The notes: generated by a model not told the origin, from the letters alone. A stretch of 35,335 nt of DNA from Opitutales bacterium (GCA_022565335.1 JAIUMY010000026.1:1-35335); one strand, 5' to 3'. Counted from the stretch's first letter, positions 16,668 through 25,294 are shown. Made by a program: numbers and translations.

Positions 16668-17927
16668 TTATTCGAATTCGTAAGGCTCCAATTCCTTGCG
16701 GACCCGTTTCTTGGCAAGTCTCGCAAATTCAGGAACGCCTTTGAGATATTCAATCTTAACCTCGCCCTCGATTAAGGGTTGGGCGTAACGGAAAAATTGA
16801 TGGTTCATGCTTACGCCATCTTCATGTATCCATTCCCGCGGCAACATTTTTACTCCATTGGCAATCTCGCTCAACGGGGTAAGTCCGGTTTCGCAGGTAT
16901 AGTTGTCAGAATCCGTACGCAACAAAGTGACCATCTTGTCGGTCTCACCGTCAACTGCTGCCTGGACGGCGGCCTGACCCGCCATAAAGGCTTCGTTATT
17001 GTCGGTTAAGGACGCGTTTCGAGCGGCCGCACGCTGCGTATAGCCAAGCTTGGCCGTCCGGGCTTTGAGCCCCAGATCATCCTCAATCAATTTCTGTAGG
17101 TAGGACCCGATGTCCCCCAATTGGGCATGCCCAAAACTGTCCTGAGCTCCCGAAGTGGTCGAAATGTAGTTGCCATCTTCATCTACCAAGCCTTCGCCTA
17201 CTACGATGAGACAGAATTTTTCCTTGCTCAAAACCCGTTGCACGTCTTCGTAAAGTTTTTCCTTGGAGAAGGGGACTTCGGGCAAATAAATCAGATGCGG
17301 AGGATCGTAGGGTTGATCCTCCCGCTTGGCCAAGGCGGCTCCGGCGGCAATCCAGCCCGCGCTACGGCCCATGACCTCGAGAATCGAAACAAAATCATTT
17401 TGCCCCAAAGCCTCATTATCCGCCGCCATTTCACGGACCGTGGCGGCGATGTTTTTGATCACACTGCCATAACCTGGGCAATGATCGGTGGTTACCAAAT
17501 CATTGTCGATGGTCTTGGGAATCCCAATTACCCGAAGCTCATAACCACGCTGTTGGGCTAGCTTGGAAATACGGTCCGCCGTATCCTGGGAATCATTGCC
17601 TCCGGCATAAAAGAAGTAACGAATGTTGTGCGCCTCAAAAACCTGAAGCACACGGTCGAAATCCCTCTGGCTTCGAAGTTTATAACGGCATGACCCAAGG
17701 GCAGCTCCCGGAGTGATCCGCAGCTTGCGAATCGTTTGCTGGGATTCCTCCGCCAAATCAATGAATTCTTCATTCAAGATGCCCAGGACACCGTTAAGGC
17801 ATCCGTAAACCTCCTCAATACAAGGATGATTCAGGGCTTCTTGGATAACGCCAGCAAGACTGGCGTTGATTACTGAGGTTGGGCCGCCGGACTGGCCAAC
17901 GAGACAATTTCCGGTAAGTTCAGACAT
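16668..17927 (-). CDS. pfp: 6-phosphofructokinase, probably diphosphate-dependent
   Basis: A 419-residue enzyme phosphorylating fructose 6-phosphate to the 1,6-bisphosphate in glycolysis. The GQSGGPTSVINAS nucleotide/phosphate loop is at 11-23, GGNDSQDTA at 109-117, PKTIDND at 137-143 and MGRSAGW at 186-192. The Lys in PKTIDND and the Asp in GGND mark the diphosphate-type group; ATP enzymes have PGTIDND and GGDG. The usual first Asp of GGDD is Asn here. Diphosphate use would make the step reversible, but donor choice is inferred. Its upstream neighbour is argG, 88 bases away. The start lacks a Shine-Dalgarno and is preceded by an A/T-rich run. Confidence 0.9.
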   Translation of the reverse strand: MSELTGNCLVGQSGGPTSVINASLAGVIQEALNHPCIEEVYGCLNGVLGILNEEFIDLAEESQQTIRKLRITPGAALGSCRYKLRSQRDFDRVLQVFEAHNIRYFFYAGGNDSQDTADRISKLAQQRGYELRVIGIPKTIDNDLVTTDHCPGYGSVIKNIAATVREMAADNEALGQNDFVSILEVMGRSAGWIAAGAALAKREDQPYDPPHLIYLPEVPFSKEKLYEDVQRVLSKEKFCLIVVGEGLVDEDGNYISTTSGAQDSFGHAQLGDIGSYLQKLIEDDLGLKARTAKLGYTQRAAARNASLTDNNEAFMAGQAAVQAAVDGETDKMVTLLRTDSDNYTCETGLTPLSEIANGVKMLPREWIHEDGVSMNHQFFRYAQPLIEGEVKIEYLKGVPEFARLAKKRVRKELEPYEFE

Positions 17928-18015
17928 AATTATTTATTTTTTTGGGAAAGTGATCAAAGAATGAGGGAAAAGGCATTTTCAGTGCAAAGCAATGCAATAA
18001 ATGAACTCGGTTTGA

Positions 18016-19269
18016 TTAATCTTTCTGCAATTTGCTCTGGCGAGCTACCGGAGGGCAGCCTTGCCCCTGATATCGAGCGCGTAAACGAAGAGCCTGGAGA
18101 TTGATAAACCCGGTAGCGTCGTCCGGATTGTAGGCGCTGGCTACCCCTTCCATGGACGCGATCGCTTCGTCATAAAGCGAAAGAGGGGATTTTCTTCCAC
18201 AAGTAATGATATTACCTTTGTAAAGTTTCAGCCGCACCGTGCCGCTGACCGTTTTCTGGCTATCGTCAATGAAAGCCTGCAAGGCCTCACGCTCCGGAGC
18301 ATACCAGAATCCGTAGTAGATCAATTCCGCGTATTTGGGCATCAGTCCGTCGCGGAGGTGCATCAAATCGCGGTCCATCGTCAGGCTTTCCACTTGTTGG
18401 TGCGCCTTGAGCAAGATAGTGCCGCCGGGGGTTTCATAGACGCCCCGGCTTTTCATGCCGACAAAGCGATTTTCCACCAGATCGACCCGGCCGATGCCGT
18501 GCTTGCCAGCAAGTTTATTCAATCGGTTCAGTATCTCGGCCGGAGAAAGGGCCTCTCCGTTAATGGCAACACAATCGCCTTTTTCGAAGTCCAAATCAAT
18601 CGTTTCCGGTTCATTGGGAGCATCCTCCGGATCGGTGGTCAATTTGAACATGTCCTTGTTGTCCGCAGTCGTTGGATCAAACCAGGGATCCTCAAGAATC
18701 CCCGCTTCATAAGAGATGTGTAAAAGATTCCGGTCCATTGAATATGGTTTTTTAGCCGAAGCCTCCACATCAATCCCGTGTTCCCGACAGTAATCAATCA
18801 TTTCCGTTCGACCGGGAAAAGCCTTCCGGAAATCTTCCCGCCGCCATGGAGAAATGATCTTCAAATCCGGTGCCAGCGCCGCATAGGTCAACTCAAACCG
18901 GCATTGGTCGTTTCCTTTACCAGTTGCCCCGTGGGAAACCGTATCGGCCCCTTCTTTTCTCGCGATATCTATCTGCGCCTTGGCGATGAGCGGACGGGCA
19001 ATCGAAGTACCCAGATAATATTGTCCCTCATACAAAGCATTTGCCCGGATCATCGGGAAGATGAAATCCTCCGCAAATTCATCCACCAGATCCACCGTAT
19101 AATGCGCCGAGGCCCCCGTAGCCCTCGCTTTCTCCGGCAATCCCGTCAATTCCTCCTCTTGCCCCACATCGGCCGCAAAAGTAATAACTTCCGCCGACAG
19201 AGACTCCTGCAACCATTTAACAATAACCGAGGTATCCAAACCTCCCGAATAAGCAAGTACGACTTTCAT
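18016..19269 (-). CDS. argG: Argininosuccinate synthase
   Basis: A 417-residue cytoplasmic ligase joining citrulline and aspartate with ATP, the penultimate step of arginine synthesis. The N-terminal P-type loop AYSGGLDTS at residues 6-14, [15 protein letters not shown] and the W-x-REDF segment with the later [10 protein letters not shown] are all family hallmarks. Length fits. A C-terminal tail (ARQSKLQKD) is short and basic. The gene is followed by pfp on the same strand; no terminator is visible between them. It is divergent from the RAYT-like transposase at 19388. Confidence 0.97.
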   Translation of the reverse strand: MKVVLAYSGGLDTSVIVKWLQESLSAEVITFAADVGQEEELTGLPEKARATGASAHYTVDLVDEFAEDFIFPMIRANALYEGQYYLGTSIARPLIAKAQIDIARKEGADTVSHGATGKGNDQCRFELTYAALAPDLKIISPWRREDFRKAFPGRTEMIDYCREHGIDVEASAKKPYSMDRNLLHISYEAGILEDPWFDPTTADNKDMFKLTTDPEDAPNEPETIDLDFEKGDCVAINGEALSPAEILNRLNKLAGKHGIGRVDLVENRFVGMKSRGVYETPGGTILLKAHQQVESLTMDRDLMHLRDGLMPKYAELIYYGFWYAPEREALQAFIDDSQKTVSGTVRLKLYKGNIITCGRKSPLSLYDEAIASMEGVASAYNPDDATGFINLQALRLRARYQGQGCPPVARQSKLQKD

Positions 19270-19330
19270 AGACGTCTAGCATTTAAGACAAATCCACCTC
19301 CATGTCACGGCGTTTCTCTCAAATTTAATT

Positions 19331-19356
19331 TAAGTTTCTGCAATTTAAAACTTGAC
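19331..19356 (+). repeat. 26-base AT-rich motif, copy 2 (left of complete RAYT)
   Basis: Same layout as the other two copies: TAAGTTT start, AATTTAAAA core and TTGAC end. It lies 31 bases before the transposase ATG. Its TTGAC also opens a 5-bp hairpin, TTGAC (19352-19356) with GTCAA (19362-19366), loop TGGGG. A T-run then G-run follows at 19374-19385, as after the third copy. Confidence 0.6.
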
Positions 19357-19387
19357 TGGGGGTCAATAACCGCTTTTTTTGGGGGCT

Positions 19388-20437
19388 ATGCAACGAAAAC
19401 GCTTACATTTTACGGACTGTCCGGCGGTTTATCACGTGATGTCCCGAACGGTGAATGGGGAAAAGATTTTCGGCGAGAAGGAGAAAGCCGTTCTTGCCAA
19501 AATGTTACACAAGGTGGCGGCCTTTTCAGGGGTCAAGATCTTGACCTACTGTATGATGGCGAATCACTTCCATATTCTGGTTGAAGTGCCCGCTGCGGAG
19601 GGGCTTGAGTTGACCGACGAGGAGTTGGTGGAGCGGTATGGGCATTTGCATGGGGAGAACAATCATCTTCGCAAGACTCCTCGCTCAATAGCCTACGCGC
19701 CTAATTCGGTGGAACAGGTGCAGCGGACGCTGGAACAGGGAGGGAAGGAGGCTAAGGAACTCCGCGAGGCCCTGCATAAGCGGATGCACAATCTGCCGGA
19801 GTTCGTGAAGACGTTCAAGCAAAGGGTGAGTATCTGGTACAACAGTGAGCACCGGCGCTATGGTCCGCTGTGGAGTGAAAAGTTCAAGAGTGTTCTGGTG
19901 GAAGGGCGGGCCAATGCCCTGAAAGTGGTGGCGGCCTACATCGATCTGAATCCGGTACGGGCGGGCCTGGTGGATGATCCGGGAAAATATGCCTATAGCG
20001 GCTACGGGGAATCAGTGATGGCAGGAGAACCAATGACTGAATTGGGGTATATTGTGGATGCGATTGATAAAGATACGGGCAGCGATGTGTTGCGGTTTTA
20101 CCGGATGCTGGTACTGGGGCAGGGGCGAATGCCACGGGACGGCAAGGGGCATCTGGGCGACCAGGAAGCGCAAGAGGAGATTGCGCGATTGCTGAGCGAA
20201 CAGGCGAAAAGCGATAATCGTCGCAGTCGGGAAACAATTTTCGCGGCGATGGTGAAAGGACAGGTGATTGGAGAAGAGTCCTTTGTTCGGCGATGTATGG
20301 ATAAGGTCAGGGAATGTTCATCGCGAAAAATCCGCCCACCTTTTATTGTTAAGCCGACGTCTTTCCAGACATTGTGTACTCCGAATCTCTTCCGAAGCAG
20401 TAGAAAACAGGCGCTAGATTCTGCTGAGCCCAATTGA
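19388..20437 (+). CDS. RAYT-like Y1 tyrosine transposase, complete copy
   Basis: A 349-residue HUH-superfamily single-strand DNA transposase of the REP-associated type. The N-terminal segment FTDCPAVYHVMSR is characteristic. The metal-binding HUH motif is HFH at 60-62 (MMANHFHILVEVP). KRVxxWYN-like sequence at 146-152 is followed by GPLWSEKFKSVLVEGRAN, and the likely nucleophile is Y184 in YIDLNPVRAGLV. Length is at the long end of the group because of an insert at about 75-135 (YGHLHGENNHLRKTPRS). The ATG at 19388 fits the family start. It is flanked on both sides by a 26-base motif. The gene has no stops or frameshifts and could be active. Host use of RAYTs, if any, is unsettled. Confidence 0.92.
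   Translation: MQRKRLHFTDCPAVYHVMSRTVNGEKIFGEKEKAVLAKMLHKVAAFSGVKILTYCMMANHFHILVEVPAAEGLELTDEELVERYGHLHGENNHLRKTPRSIAYAPNSVEQVQRTLEQGGKEAKELREALHKRMHNLPEFVKTFKQRVSIWYNSEHRRYGPLWSEKFKSVLVEGRANALKVVAAYIDLNPVRAGLVDDPGKYAYSGYGESVMAGEPMTELGYIVDAIDKDTGSDVLRFYRMLVLGQGRMPRDGKGHLGDQEAQEEIARLLSEQAKSDNRRSRETIFAAMVKGQVIGEESFVRRCMDKVRECSSRKIRPPFIVKPTSFQTLCTPNLFRSSRKQALDSAEPN
19834..20183 (+). repeat. Direct repeat, copy 2 (transposase coding sequence)
   Basis: Matches bases 1-350 in the same orientation, very closely up to about 20160, then diverges. It lies inside the complete transposase gene. Confidence 0.85.
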
Positions 20438-20798
20438 GGGGATATATCAATGAAAGAGAGGATAGGAAAGTCTTCAAAAACTAATTCGGTCGTTATCAAA
20501 GAGAAATCTTTTACAGGGTTTTGTTTTGCAGATCTTCAAAGATTATATACTTGGGTTGTTTTTCGGTATTTATGGCAAGGATCAATGATTTTGAGTCAAA
20601 ATGTTGTTCGGTTTTTGGTAAGGGAAAGATGGTAATGGTGAAGACCCCGGTAGGCAATCGATGGTAGAGAGAAAATCCGCCTAGGAGAGCTTGATAATGC
20701 ACGTTTTTTAGAAACTTCACAAGTGGTATATGAAAATTAGGAGAAACTATAAGAGTGTTCTGGTTTAAGTTCTACCAATTTAAAAATTGACGTGGGAA
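20438..20798. other. AT-rich intergenic stretch between RAYT and the SDR-type gene
   Basis: About 360 bases with no credible gene. Short open frames on both strands lack family motifs and plausible starts. Base composition is visibly more AT-rich than the flanking genes. The third copy of the 26-base motif lies near its right edge. No tRNA, clear terminator or strong hairpin was recognised apart from that motif's inner palindrome. Confidence 0.6.
20766..20791 (+). repeat. 26-base AT-rich motif, copy 3 (right of complete RAYT)
   Basis: The best-formed copy: CAATTT and AAATTG make a perfect 6-bp inverted repeat around AA (20777-20790), followed by AC. It lies 328 bases after the transposase stop. 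A TTTTTTGGGGG run follows at 20804-20814 and forms the last codons of the SDR-type gene on the other strand. With copy 2 it brackets the complete transposase in direct orientation. Confidence 0.6.
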
Positions 20799-22223
20799 TT
20801 ATGTTTTTTGGGGGAGTTGGGCTTCTTTGACGATGGCGTTGATGAGGTCGCTGAAGATGAACTTGTGGAGGGGATAGAGGCTGTACCAGTAGAGGAAGCC
20901 GCTGAAGCCGTGGGGTTGGAAGAGGGCGGTTTGGATGAGGCGGACGCCGTTTTCCTCGGGGAGGATTTCGAAGCGTAGCCAGGCTTTGCCGGGAACTTTC
21001 ATTTCGGCGCGAAGGAGGAGCTGTTCGTTGGGGACTATTTTTTCGACGCGCCAAAAGTCGAGGGCTTCACCGGGGTAGAGGTTTTCGGGGTCACGGCGGC
21101 CGCGGCGAAGCCCGGGACCGCCGAGGAGTTGGTCGAGTATGCCGCGAAACCACCATGCCCATTTCCAGACGAGCCAGCCCTGGTCGCCACCGAGTCGGGT
21201 TAGGGCAGCGAAAGTGGACTCTGGGGAGGCTTGGACCAAACGGCTGCGGGTCTCTTTGATGAGGCCTTCCCAGTCACTGAGAGCGAAGGTTTTGTCTTGC
21301 CCGAGGGCTCCGCTCCAGCGGGTCTCAACGGAGCGGCTTTGAACTTTTTGAATAGCGCGCCGAACAGCCGTTTCATATGGGGTGGGGACGATTTCGGGAA
21401 AATGTTGTCGGGCCTTCTCATTGTTGCCGACGACGGGATAAACAACGCCTTCGACCAAGGGAACGGCCAAACTGTTGGGGATCGGGGTGACAAAACCGAC
21501 CCATAAAGCGGCCAGCTTTGGCGCCAGAACCGGTACGGGAAGGATGATGCGGCGTAATTTCCGGGCGGCGGCGTATTCCTGCATCATTTGCAAAAAAGTG
21601 ACCGGAGGCGCGCCGACCTCGACAACATCCAAGGGGGGCTTTTCGAGCGCAGCGAAGAGATAGGCTAAAATATCGCGGACGGCAATGGTCTGCACCTGGT
21701 TTTTGATCCACTTGGGAGCGATCATGGCAGGCAATCGTTCGGTTAGGTAGCGAACCATCTCGAAGGAAGAGGAGCCGGAGCCGATAATGGGACCGGCGCG
21801 AAATTCGGTCGTTCTTCCAGTTTCGCGCAAAATTCTTCCTACTTCGGCACGACTGTCGAGGTGGCGGGAAGTTCGTCCCTCGGGGGATTTGGGGAGGATG
21901 CCGCCAAGGTAAATGATTTTCTGGATGCGGTTGGCGCGGCGGGCGAAGTTTTCTGCGGCCTGGCGGTCGCGTTCGGCAAAACTCCCTTTACCGCCCATGC
22001 CATGGATCAAAAAATAGGCTGCGTCGAACTCCCCGAAAGTGTTCTCTGCAGAGGGTTTTTCAAGGATATCGCCAGTTATGATCTCGACTTTATCCAGCCA
22101 CCAGCGACCGGCAATACGGTCTGGATTGCGGACAAAAACGGTAAGATCGTGCCCGTTTTGGACGAGCAAGGGGATGAGTCTCCCGCCAATGTATCCGGTG
22201 GCTCCGGTGACCAAAATTTTCAT
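20799..22223 (-). CDS. SDR/NAD(P)-binding protein with C-terminal DUF2867 domain
   Basis: A 474-residue two-domain protein. The N-terminal half is an extended short-chain-dehydrogenase-like Rossmann domain: TGATGYIGG at 6-14, DAAYFLIHGMG near 68-78 and IYLGGI near 104. A standard Tyr-x-x-x-Lys is not evident, as in NmrA/YbjT-like members. The C-terminal part (about 310-474) with WWxxRGxLDxLLGGPGLRRGRRDP and the late FRVEKIVPNEQLLLRAEMKVPGKAWL fits DUF2867, a START-like fold. Role unknown; binding of a quinone or other hydrophobic ligand is possible. It follows a small membrane protein gene by 19 bases. Its last codons overlap the T/G run after motif copy 3. Confidence 0.85.
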   Translation of the reverse strand: MKILVTGATGYIGGRLIPLLVQNGHDLTVFVRNPDRIAGRWWLDKVEIITGDILEKPSAENTFGEFDAAYFLIHGMGGKGSFAERDRQAAENFARRANRIQKIIYLGGILPKSPEGRTSRHLDSRAEVGRILRETGRTTEFRAGPIIGSGSSSFEMVRYLTERLPAMIAPKWIKNQVQTIAVRDILAYLFAALEKPPLDVVEVGAPPVTFLQMMQEYAAARKLRRIILPVPVLAPKLAALWVGFVTPIPNSLAVPLVEGVVYPVVGNNEKARQHFPEIVPTPYETAVRRAIQKVQSRSVETRWSGALGQDKTFALSDWEGLIKETRSRLVQASPESTFAALTRLGGDQGWLVWKWAWWFRGILDQLLGGPGLRRGRRDPENLYPGEALDFWRVEKIVPNEQLLLRAEMKVPGKAWLRFEILPEENGVRLIQTALFQPHGFSGFLYWYSLYPLHKFIFSDLINAIVKEAQLPQKT

Positions 22224-22242
22224 GTAGTATGGGGTGGCGATC

Positions 22243-22443
22243 TTAACCTTTGGTTATATCGTTGTCTTGCAGTCGATTCGGGGACTCGGTGGTTTGGTCG
22301 GCATGAGGTTCGTCGCGGTAGATGTAGCGAGTGTGAACCTTTTCGTGATTTTCTTTGCCGCGCTGGCGGGAAAGTAAGCCGATGATGGCGAAAATCGCAA
22401 CCAAGAGGATGATGGCCAGAATGATTGAGGTAAGCGTTGTCAT
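22243..22443 (-). CDS. Small single-pass membrane protein
   Basis: A 66-residue protein: hydrophobic helix at about 5-25 (LTSIILAIILLVAIFAIIGLL), then a charged tail with KENHEKVHTRYIYRDEPHADQTT. I do not recognise a family. A good Shine-Dalgarno (AAGGT, five bases before the ATG) and a tight 19-base gap to the SDR-type gene support it as real and cotranscribed. The tail would be cytoplasmic or periplasmic; topology is not decided by the sequence. Confidence 0.65.
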   Translation of the reverse strand: MTTLTSIILAIILLVAIFAIIGLLSRQRGKENHEKVHTRYIYRDEPHADQTTESPNRLQDNDITKG

Positions 22444-22528
22444 AATCTACCTTACGCCTGGTTGATTTTTTGTAAACAGGGTGGGATGAAAACTTGTGAT
22501 TGAGCGGTAGAACTTGTAATAACGGAGG

Positions 22529-22897
22529 ATGATCAAAGTACAGCGAAATAGTGAATGTCCGGAGTATTATTTCAAGGAAGGCTGTTATATTTCCGAATGG
22601 TGGAACTCTCCGGCGGATCCGGATTGTTCAATTGCCCGGGTGCGTTTGCCGAGTGGGGAAACGACTTTGCCTCATATTCTTCGAAACACGGTGGAGCGCT
22701 ATGTTCTCCTTGAGGGAGAAGGCCTTTTCCGGTCCGGGGGTAAAAAGGAAGCGTTGGGGGTTGGAGATGTGATATGGATTGAGGCAGAAACGGTCCAGTC
22801 GATCGAAAATACCGGATCCCGCGATTTGATTTTTCTGGCCATCTGCACACCCCGGTTTGAGGAGAAGAACTACCGGGATGTCTCGGGCAAAGATTAG
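22529..22897 (+). CDS. Cupin domain protein
   Basis: A 122-residue single-domain cupin. Motif 1 reads PHILRNTVERYVLLEGEG, and motif 2 reads VGDVIWIEAETVQSIENTGSRDL followed by FLAICTPRF. This matches a small cupin group with that terminal phrase. The usual HxH pair of motif 1 is reduced to one His, and the motif 2 His is Gln (VQSIEN), so metal binding may be altered. A GGAGG sits directly against the ATG, too close for normal use, and no better in-frame start is seen. It converges with the small membrane protein gene, the stops overlapping by four bases. Confidence 0.8.
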   Translation: MIKVQRNSECPEYYFKEGCYISEWWNSPADPDCSIARVRLPSGETTLPHILRNTVERYVLLEGEGLFRSGGKKEALGVGDVIWIEAETVQSIENTGSRDLIFLAICTPRFEEKNYRDVSGKD

Positions 22898-23190
22898 TGC
22901 CAGAAAAGGATGGCGGCGAAAAACAGGACAATCACGAGGAATAAAAATATCTGTAGTATGACCCTGCCGTCGATTTCATAATCCCCGCCAACGAGGCTTA
23001 TCAAAACGCCGAGTGTTCCGGCAACAAACAGTACCAGTCCGAGGCCCTGTATTTTTTCATTTTTCCGTTTTCCGCCCTTGGCCAGAAAGAAAACTCCGGC
23101 AACGGCGAAGAGCCAATACAAATAAAAGAAGAGGCCGCGGAAAGATTCGGCGTCAGCGTTGGCCAGCAACAGGTTCAATGAGGTAATCAT
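22894..23190 (-). CDS. Small three-helix membrane protein
   Basis: A 98-residue hydrophobic protein with three likely membrane helices (about 19-38, 48-67 and 76-96) and a basic loop GGKRKNEK between the first two. No family recognised. Its start lies inside the last 38 bases of hflX, in another frame, so translation is probably coupled to hflX. No Shine-Dalgarno is visible. The overlap with both neighbours makes this call moderate. Confidence 0.6.
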   Translation of the reverse strand: MITSLNLLLANADAESFRGLFFYLYWLFAVAGVFFLAKGGKRKNEKIQGLGLVLFVAGTLGVLISLVGGDYEIDGRVILQIFLFLVIVLFFAAILFWH

Positions 23191-24451
23191 GGACCAGAGG
23201 TTCGAATTTGGGCGGGATCAGACATTCCAGGTAAACCCCGTCGTCCTCATTGCGCTGTTCGGTAACGGCATCCAGATCGTGTAACTTTCCGACCAAATCA
23301 TACTTGTTATAGGGAATGAGGACGGCCACGGAGAGGGATTCTCCGGCGATGATTTGCCCGATCTTTTCCCCTAATTGGGGTAAGCCTTCCTTGGTGTGGG
23401 CACTGACGAACAGCGCCTCCCGGTGCAGAAAGCGCAAACGTTCCAGTTCGTCAATATTTTGGACGGCGTCTATTTTGTTATAAACGGTGATCAATTTACT
23501 CTCATCGGCCCCCAATTCTTCCAGCACGTTGAGGGTGGTTTGGCGGTGTTCCTCGGCGTCCGGTGAGGAAAGATCGACCACGTGGACCAGAACATCGGCC
23601 AGGAGTGCTTCTTCCAGGGTCGCGCGAAAAGCGTCGACCAGTTTATGCGGCAGTCGCCGGACGAAGCCTACGGTATCGGTCAAAAGGACCTTTTGCCCGT
23701 CGGGGAGATGACATTGGCGGGTGGTGGGATCAAGGGTGGCGAAGAGTTTATCCTCGACCAAGACCTCGGCACCGGTGAGGGCATTCAGGAGAGAAGATTT
23801 TCCGGCGTTGGTATAGCCCACCAGGGCGGCGGTGGGGACGGGGCGGCGAAGGCGTTGTTTGCGTTGGATTTCCCGGTGTTGGCGCACTTCGGCCAATTCT
23901 CTTTTAAGTTTGGCGATACGGGTTTGGACCAATCGACGGTCGGCTTCAAGCTGCGTCTCGCCTTGTCCGCGAACGACCGTTCCGCCCCCGCCGCGCTGGC
24001 GGCTCAAGTGGGTCCAGGCTCTTTTCAGGCGGGGGAGAGAATACTCCATGCGGGCCAAATCGACTTGCAGGGTGGCTTCCTTGGTTTGGGCGCGTTGGCC
24101 AAAAATATCGATGATCACCTCTTGTCGGTCGATAACGCAGAGGTTGGATTCTTTTTCCCAGTTTCGTTGTTGGGCGGGAGTGAGTTCTTCGTCGAAAACG
24201 ATAGCGTCGGCTTCATGTTCTTTAACGGCGGCAAGAATTTCCTCGGTTTTGCCCCCGCCTACCAAAAACCGGGCCTTGGGTTCGCGCAGGTTGACCAGGA
24301 GAGATCCCACGACGCCGATTTCCAAGCTGCGCACCAACTCGGCCAACTCAGCCAAGAGCTCTTCGCCCTCGCGGGCATTCATTTCCGGGGTTTGGATGCC
24401 GACCAGGAAGGCCCGCTCCACCATTTTCGGTTTTTCTTTAACTTCAAACAT
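23153..24451 (-). CDS. hflX: GTPase HflX
   Basis: A 432-residue ribosome-associated GTPase that splits stalled or stressed 70S ribosomes. The N-terminal HflX domain has the glycine-rich RFLVGGGKTEE at 61-71 and a DEELTPAQQRNWE segment, then the SRQRGGGGTVVRGQGETQLE loop. The GTPase domain has G1 GYTNAGKSS at 212-220, G3 DTVGF and G4 NKID, all intact. The C-terminus (about 385-432) is a short extra domain. Its ATG is preceded by a pyrimidine-rich TTCTCCTTAA. A small membrane protein gene overlaps its 3' end. Confidence 0.96.
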   Translation of the reverse strand: MFEVKEKPKMVERAFLVGIQTPEMNAREGEELLAELAELVRSLEIGVVGSLLVNLREPKARFLVGGGKTEEILAAVKEHEADAIVFDEELTPAQQRNWEKESNLCVIDRQEVIIDIFGQRAQTKEATLQVDLARMEYSLPRLKRAWTHLSRQRGGGGTVVRGQGETQLEADRRLVQTRIAKLKRELAEVRQHREIQRKQRLRRPVPTAALVGYTNAGKSSLLNALTGAEVLVEDKLFATLDPTTRQCHLPDGQKVLLTDTVGFVRRLPHKLVDAFRATLEEALLADVLVHVVDLSSPDAEEHRQTTLNVLEELGADESKLITVYNKIDAVQNIDELERLRFLHREALFVSAHTKEGLPQLGEKIGQIIAGESLSVAVLIPYNKYDLVGKLHDLDAVTEQRNEDDGVYLECLIPPKFEPLVHDYLIEPVAGQR

Positions 24452-24568
24452 TTAAGGAGAATTATTACATTCGACGAAAAATTCCTTTTGGTCAATGTTC
24501 AGATGTGAATCCAGCCCTCTTGGCAGTTGGGAAATTGGAGGAGTGGGAGGGGGAACATTTTTTGAAAA

Positions 24569-25294
24569 TCATTTCCCCCGGTCACTTTCGGCCTCGTGAA
24601 TATCTTTTTCGGCGTCGCCACTGAGATCGGCGGTGAGGTAATCGTAGTTAATGGGGAGGCCTAGCTTCATGGAAGGAATGATTTGAATTTGGATCACCGG
24701 ATTCACCGCGGTGCAGCGAAGGAGGTGCCCTCCAACGGTGCGTTTGTCGTCGATGAAGTGCAGATGTAGTCCGGGGGCGTTGATGGGGACGATGAATTCC
24801 GGATTATAGAATCCAACCATTGTCCCACGAATATCCTGGTGCAGAAATTCCGGTTGCTCGCGGGCGATCTCGACAAGGGGGCGCGGGCATTCCTGTTTGG
24901 GGACCGAGCGAACTTTGACTTCCGAAAAGAGGCCGTCGACGCGAATGGCATAGAGCATATTCGGGGAGGGGAGGCTGCGTTCGATGGCTTGTTGAAAGTT
25001 TTCCCAGTCGAAGGTTCCTTGCAGCTCATCCTTTGAGGTTGGCTGGAAATTTGTTACGCAGGCGAAAGGGGTGGTGTTATCGAGTTCGGGGCGGTACGCC
25101 TTTCCGTCGCAACGGACTTGGAAATACTCCCTGTCCAAATAGATCATTTCGCCGTCGAGTTCGTCGAAGGTGCCAATCCCAAAATCTCCGTGGCCGGAAA
25201 GGTCCTGCAAGGAAAGGGGATTTTTGAAAATGCCCTCCAAGAGGGCCACCAGGGGGGCGGAGACAAAAAGTTCGGAGTTTTGCACACGGGACAT
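24569..25294 (-). CDS. budA: Alpha-acetolactate decarboxylase
   Basis: A 241-residue enzyme converting acetolactate to acetoin, diverting pyruvate carbon from valine/leucine synthesis or acidic fermentation. LSGHGDFGIGTFDELDGEMIYLD at 32-54 is the family N-terminal segment. VKVRSVPKQ follows at 126-134, and the zinc site is GLHLHF...GGH, with H177, H179 and H190. The acidic tail is short. No acetolactate synthase or butanediol dehydrogenase gene is adjacent. It is divergent from folC across about 100 bases. Cytoplasmic; no signal peptide. Confidence 0.95.
   Translation of the reverse strand: MSRVQNSELFVSAPLVALLEGIFKNPLSLQDLSGHGDFGIGTFDELDGEMIYLDREYFQVRCDGKAYRPELDNTTPFACVTNFQPTSKDELQGTFDWENFQQAIERSLPSPNMLYAIRVDGLFSEVKVRSVPKQECPRPLVEIAREQPEFLHQDIRGTMVGFYNPEFIVPINAPGLHLHFIDDKRTVGGHLLRCTAVNPVIQIQIIPSMKLGLPINYDYLTADLSGDAEKDIHEAESDRGK

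Noticed and set aside
20511-20720. 69-codon minus-strand frame after the RAYT gene
   Set aside because: AT-rich, no ribosome binding site, no family resemblance and no partner gene.
23582-24508. 308-codon plus-strand frame inside hflX
   Set aside because: Antisense to a complete hflX; translation has no recognisable domain.
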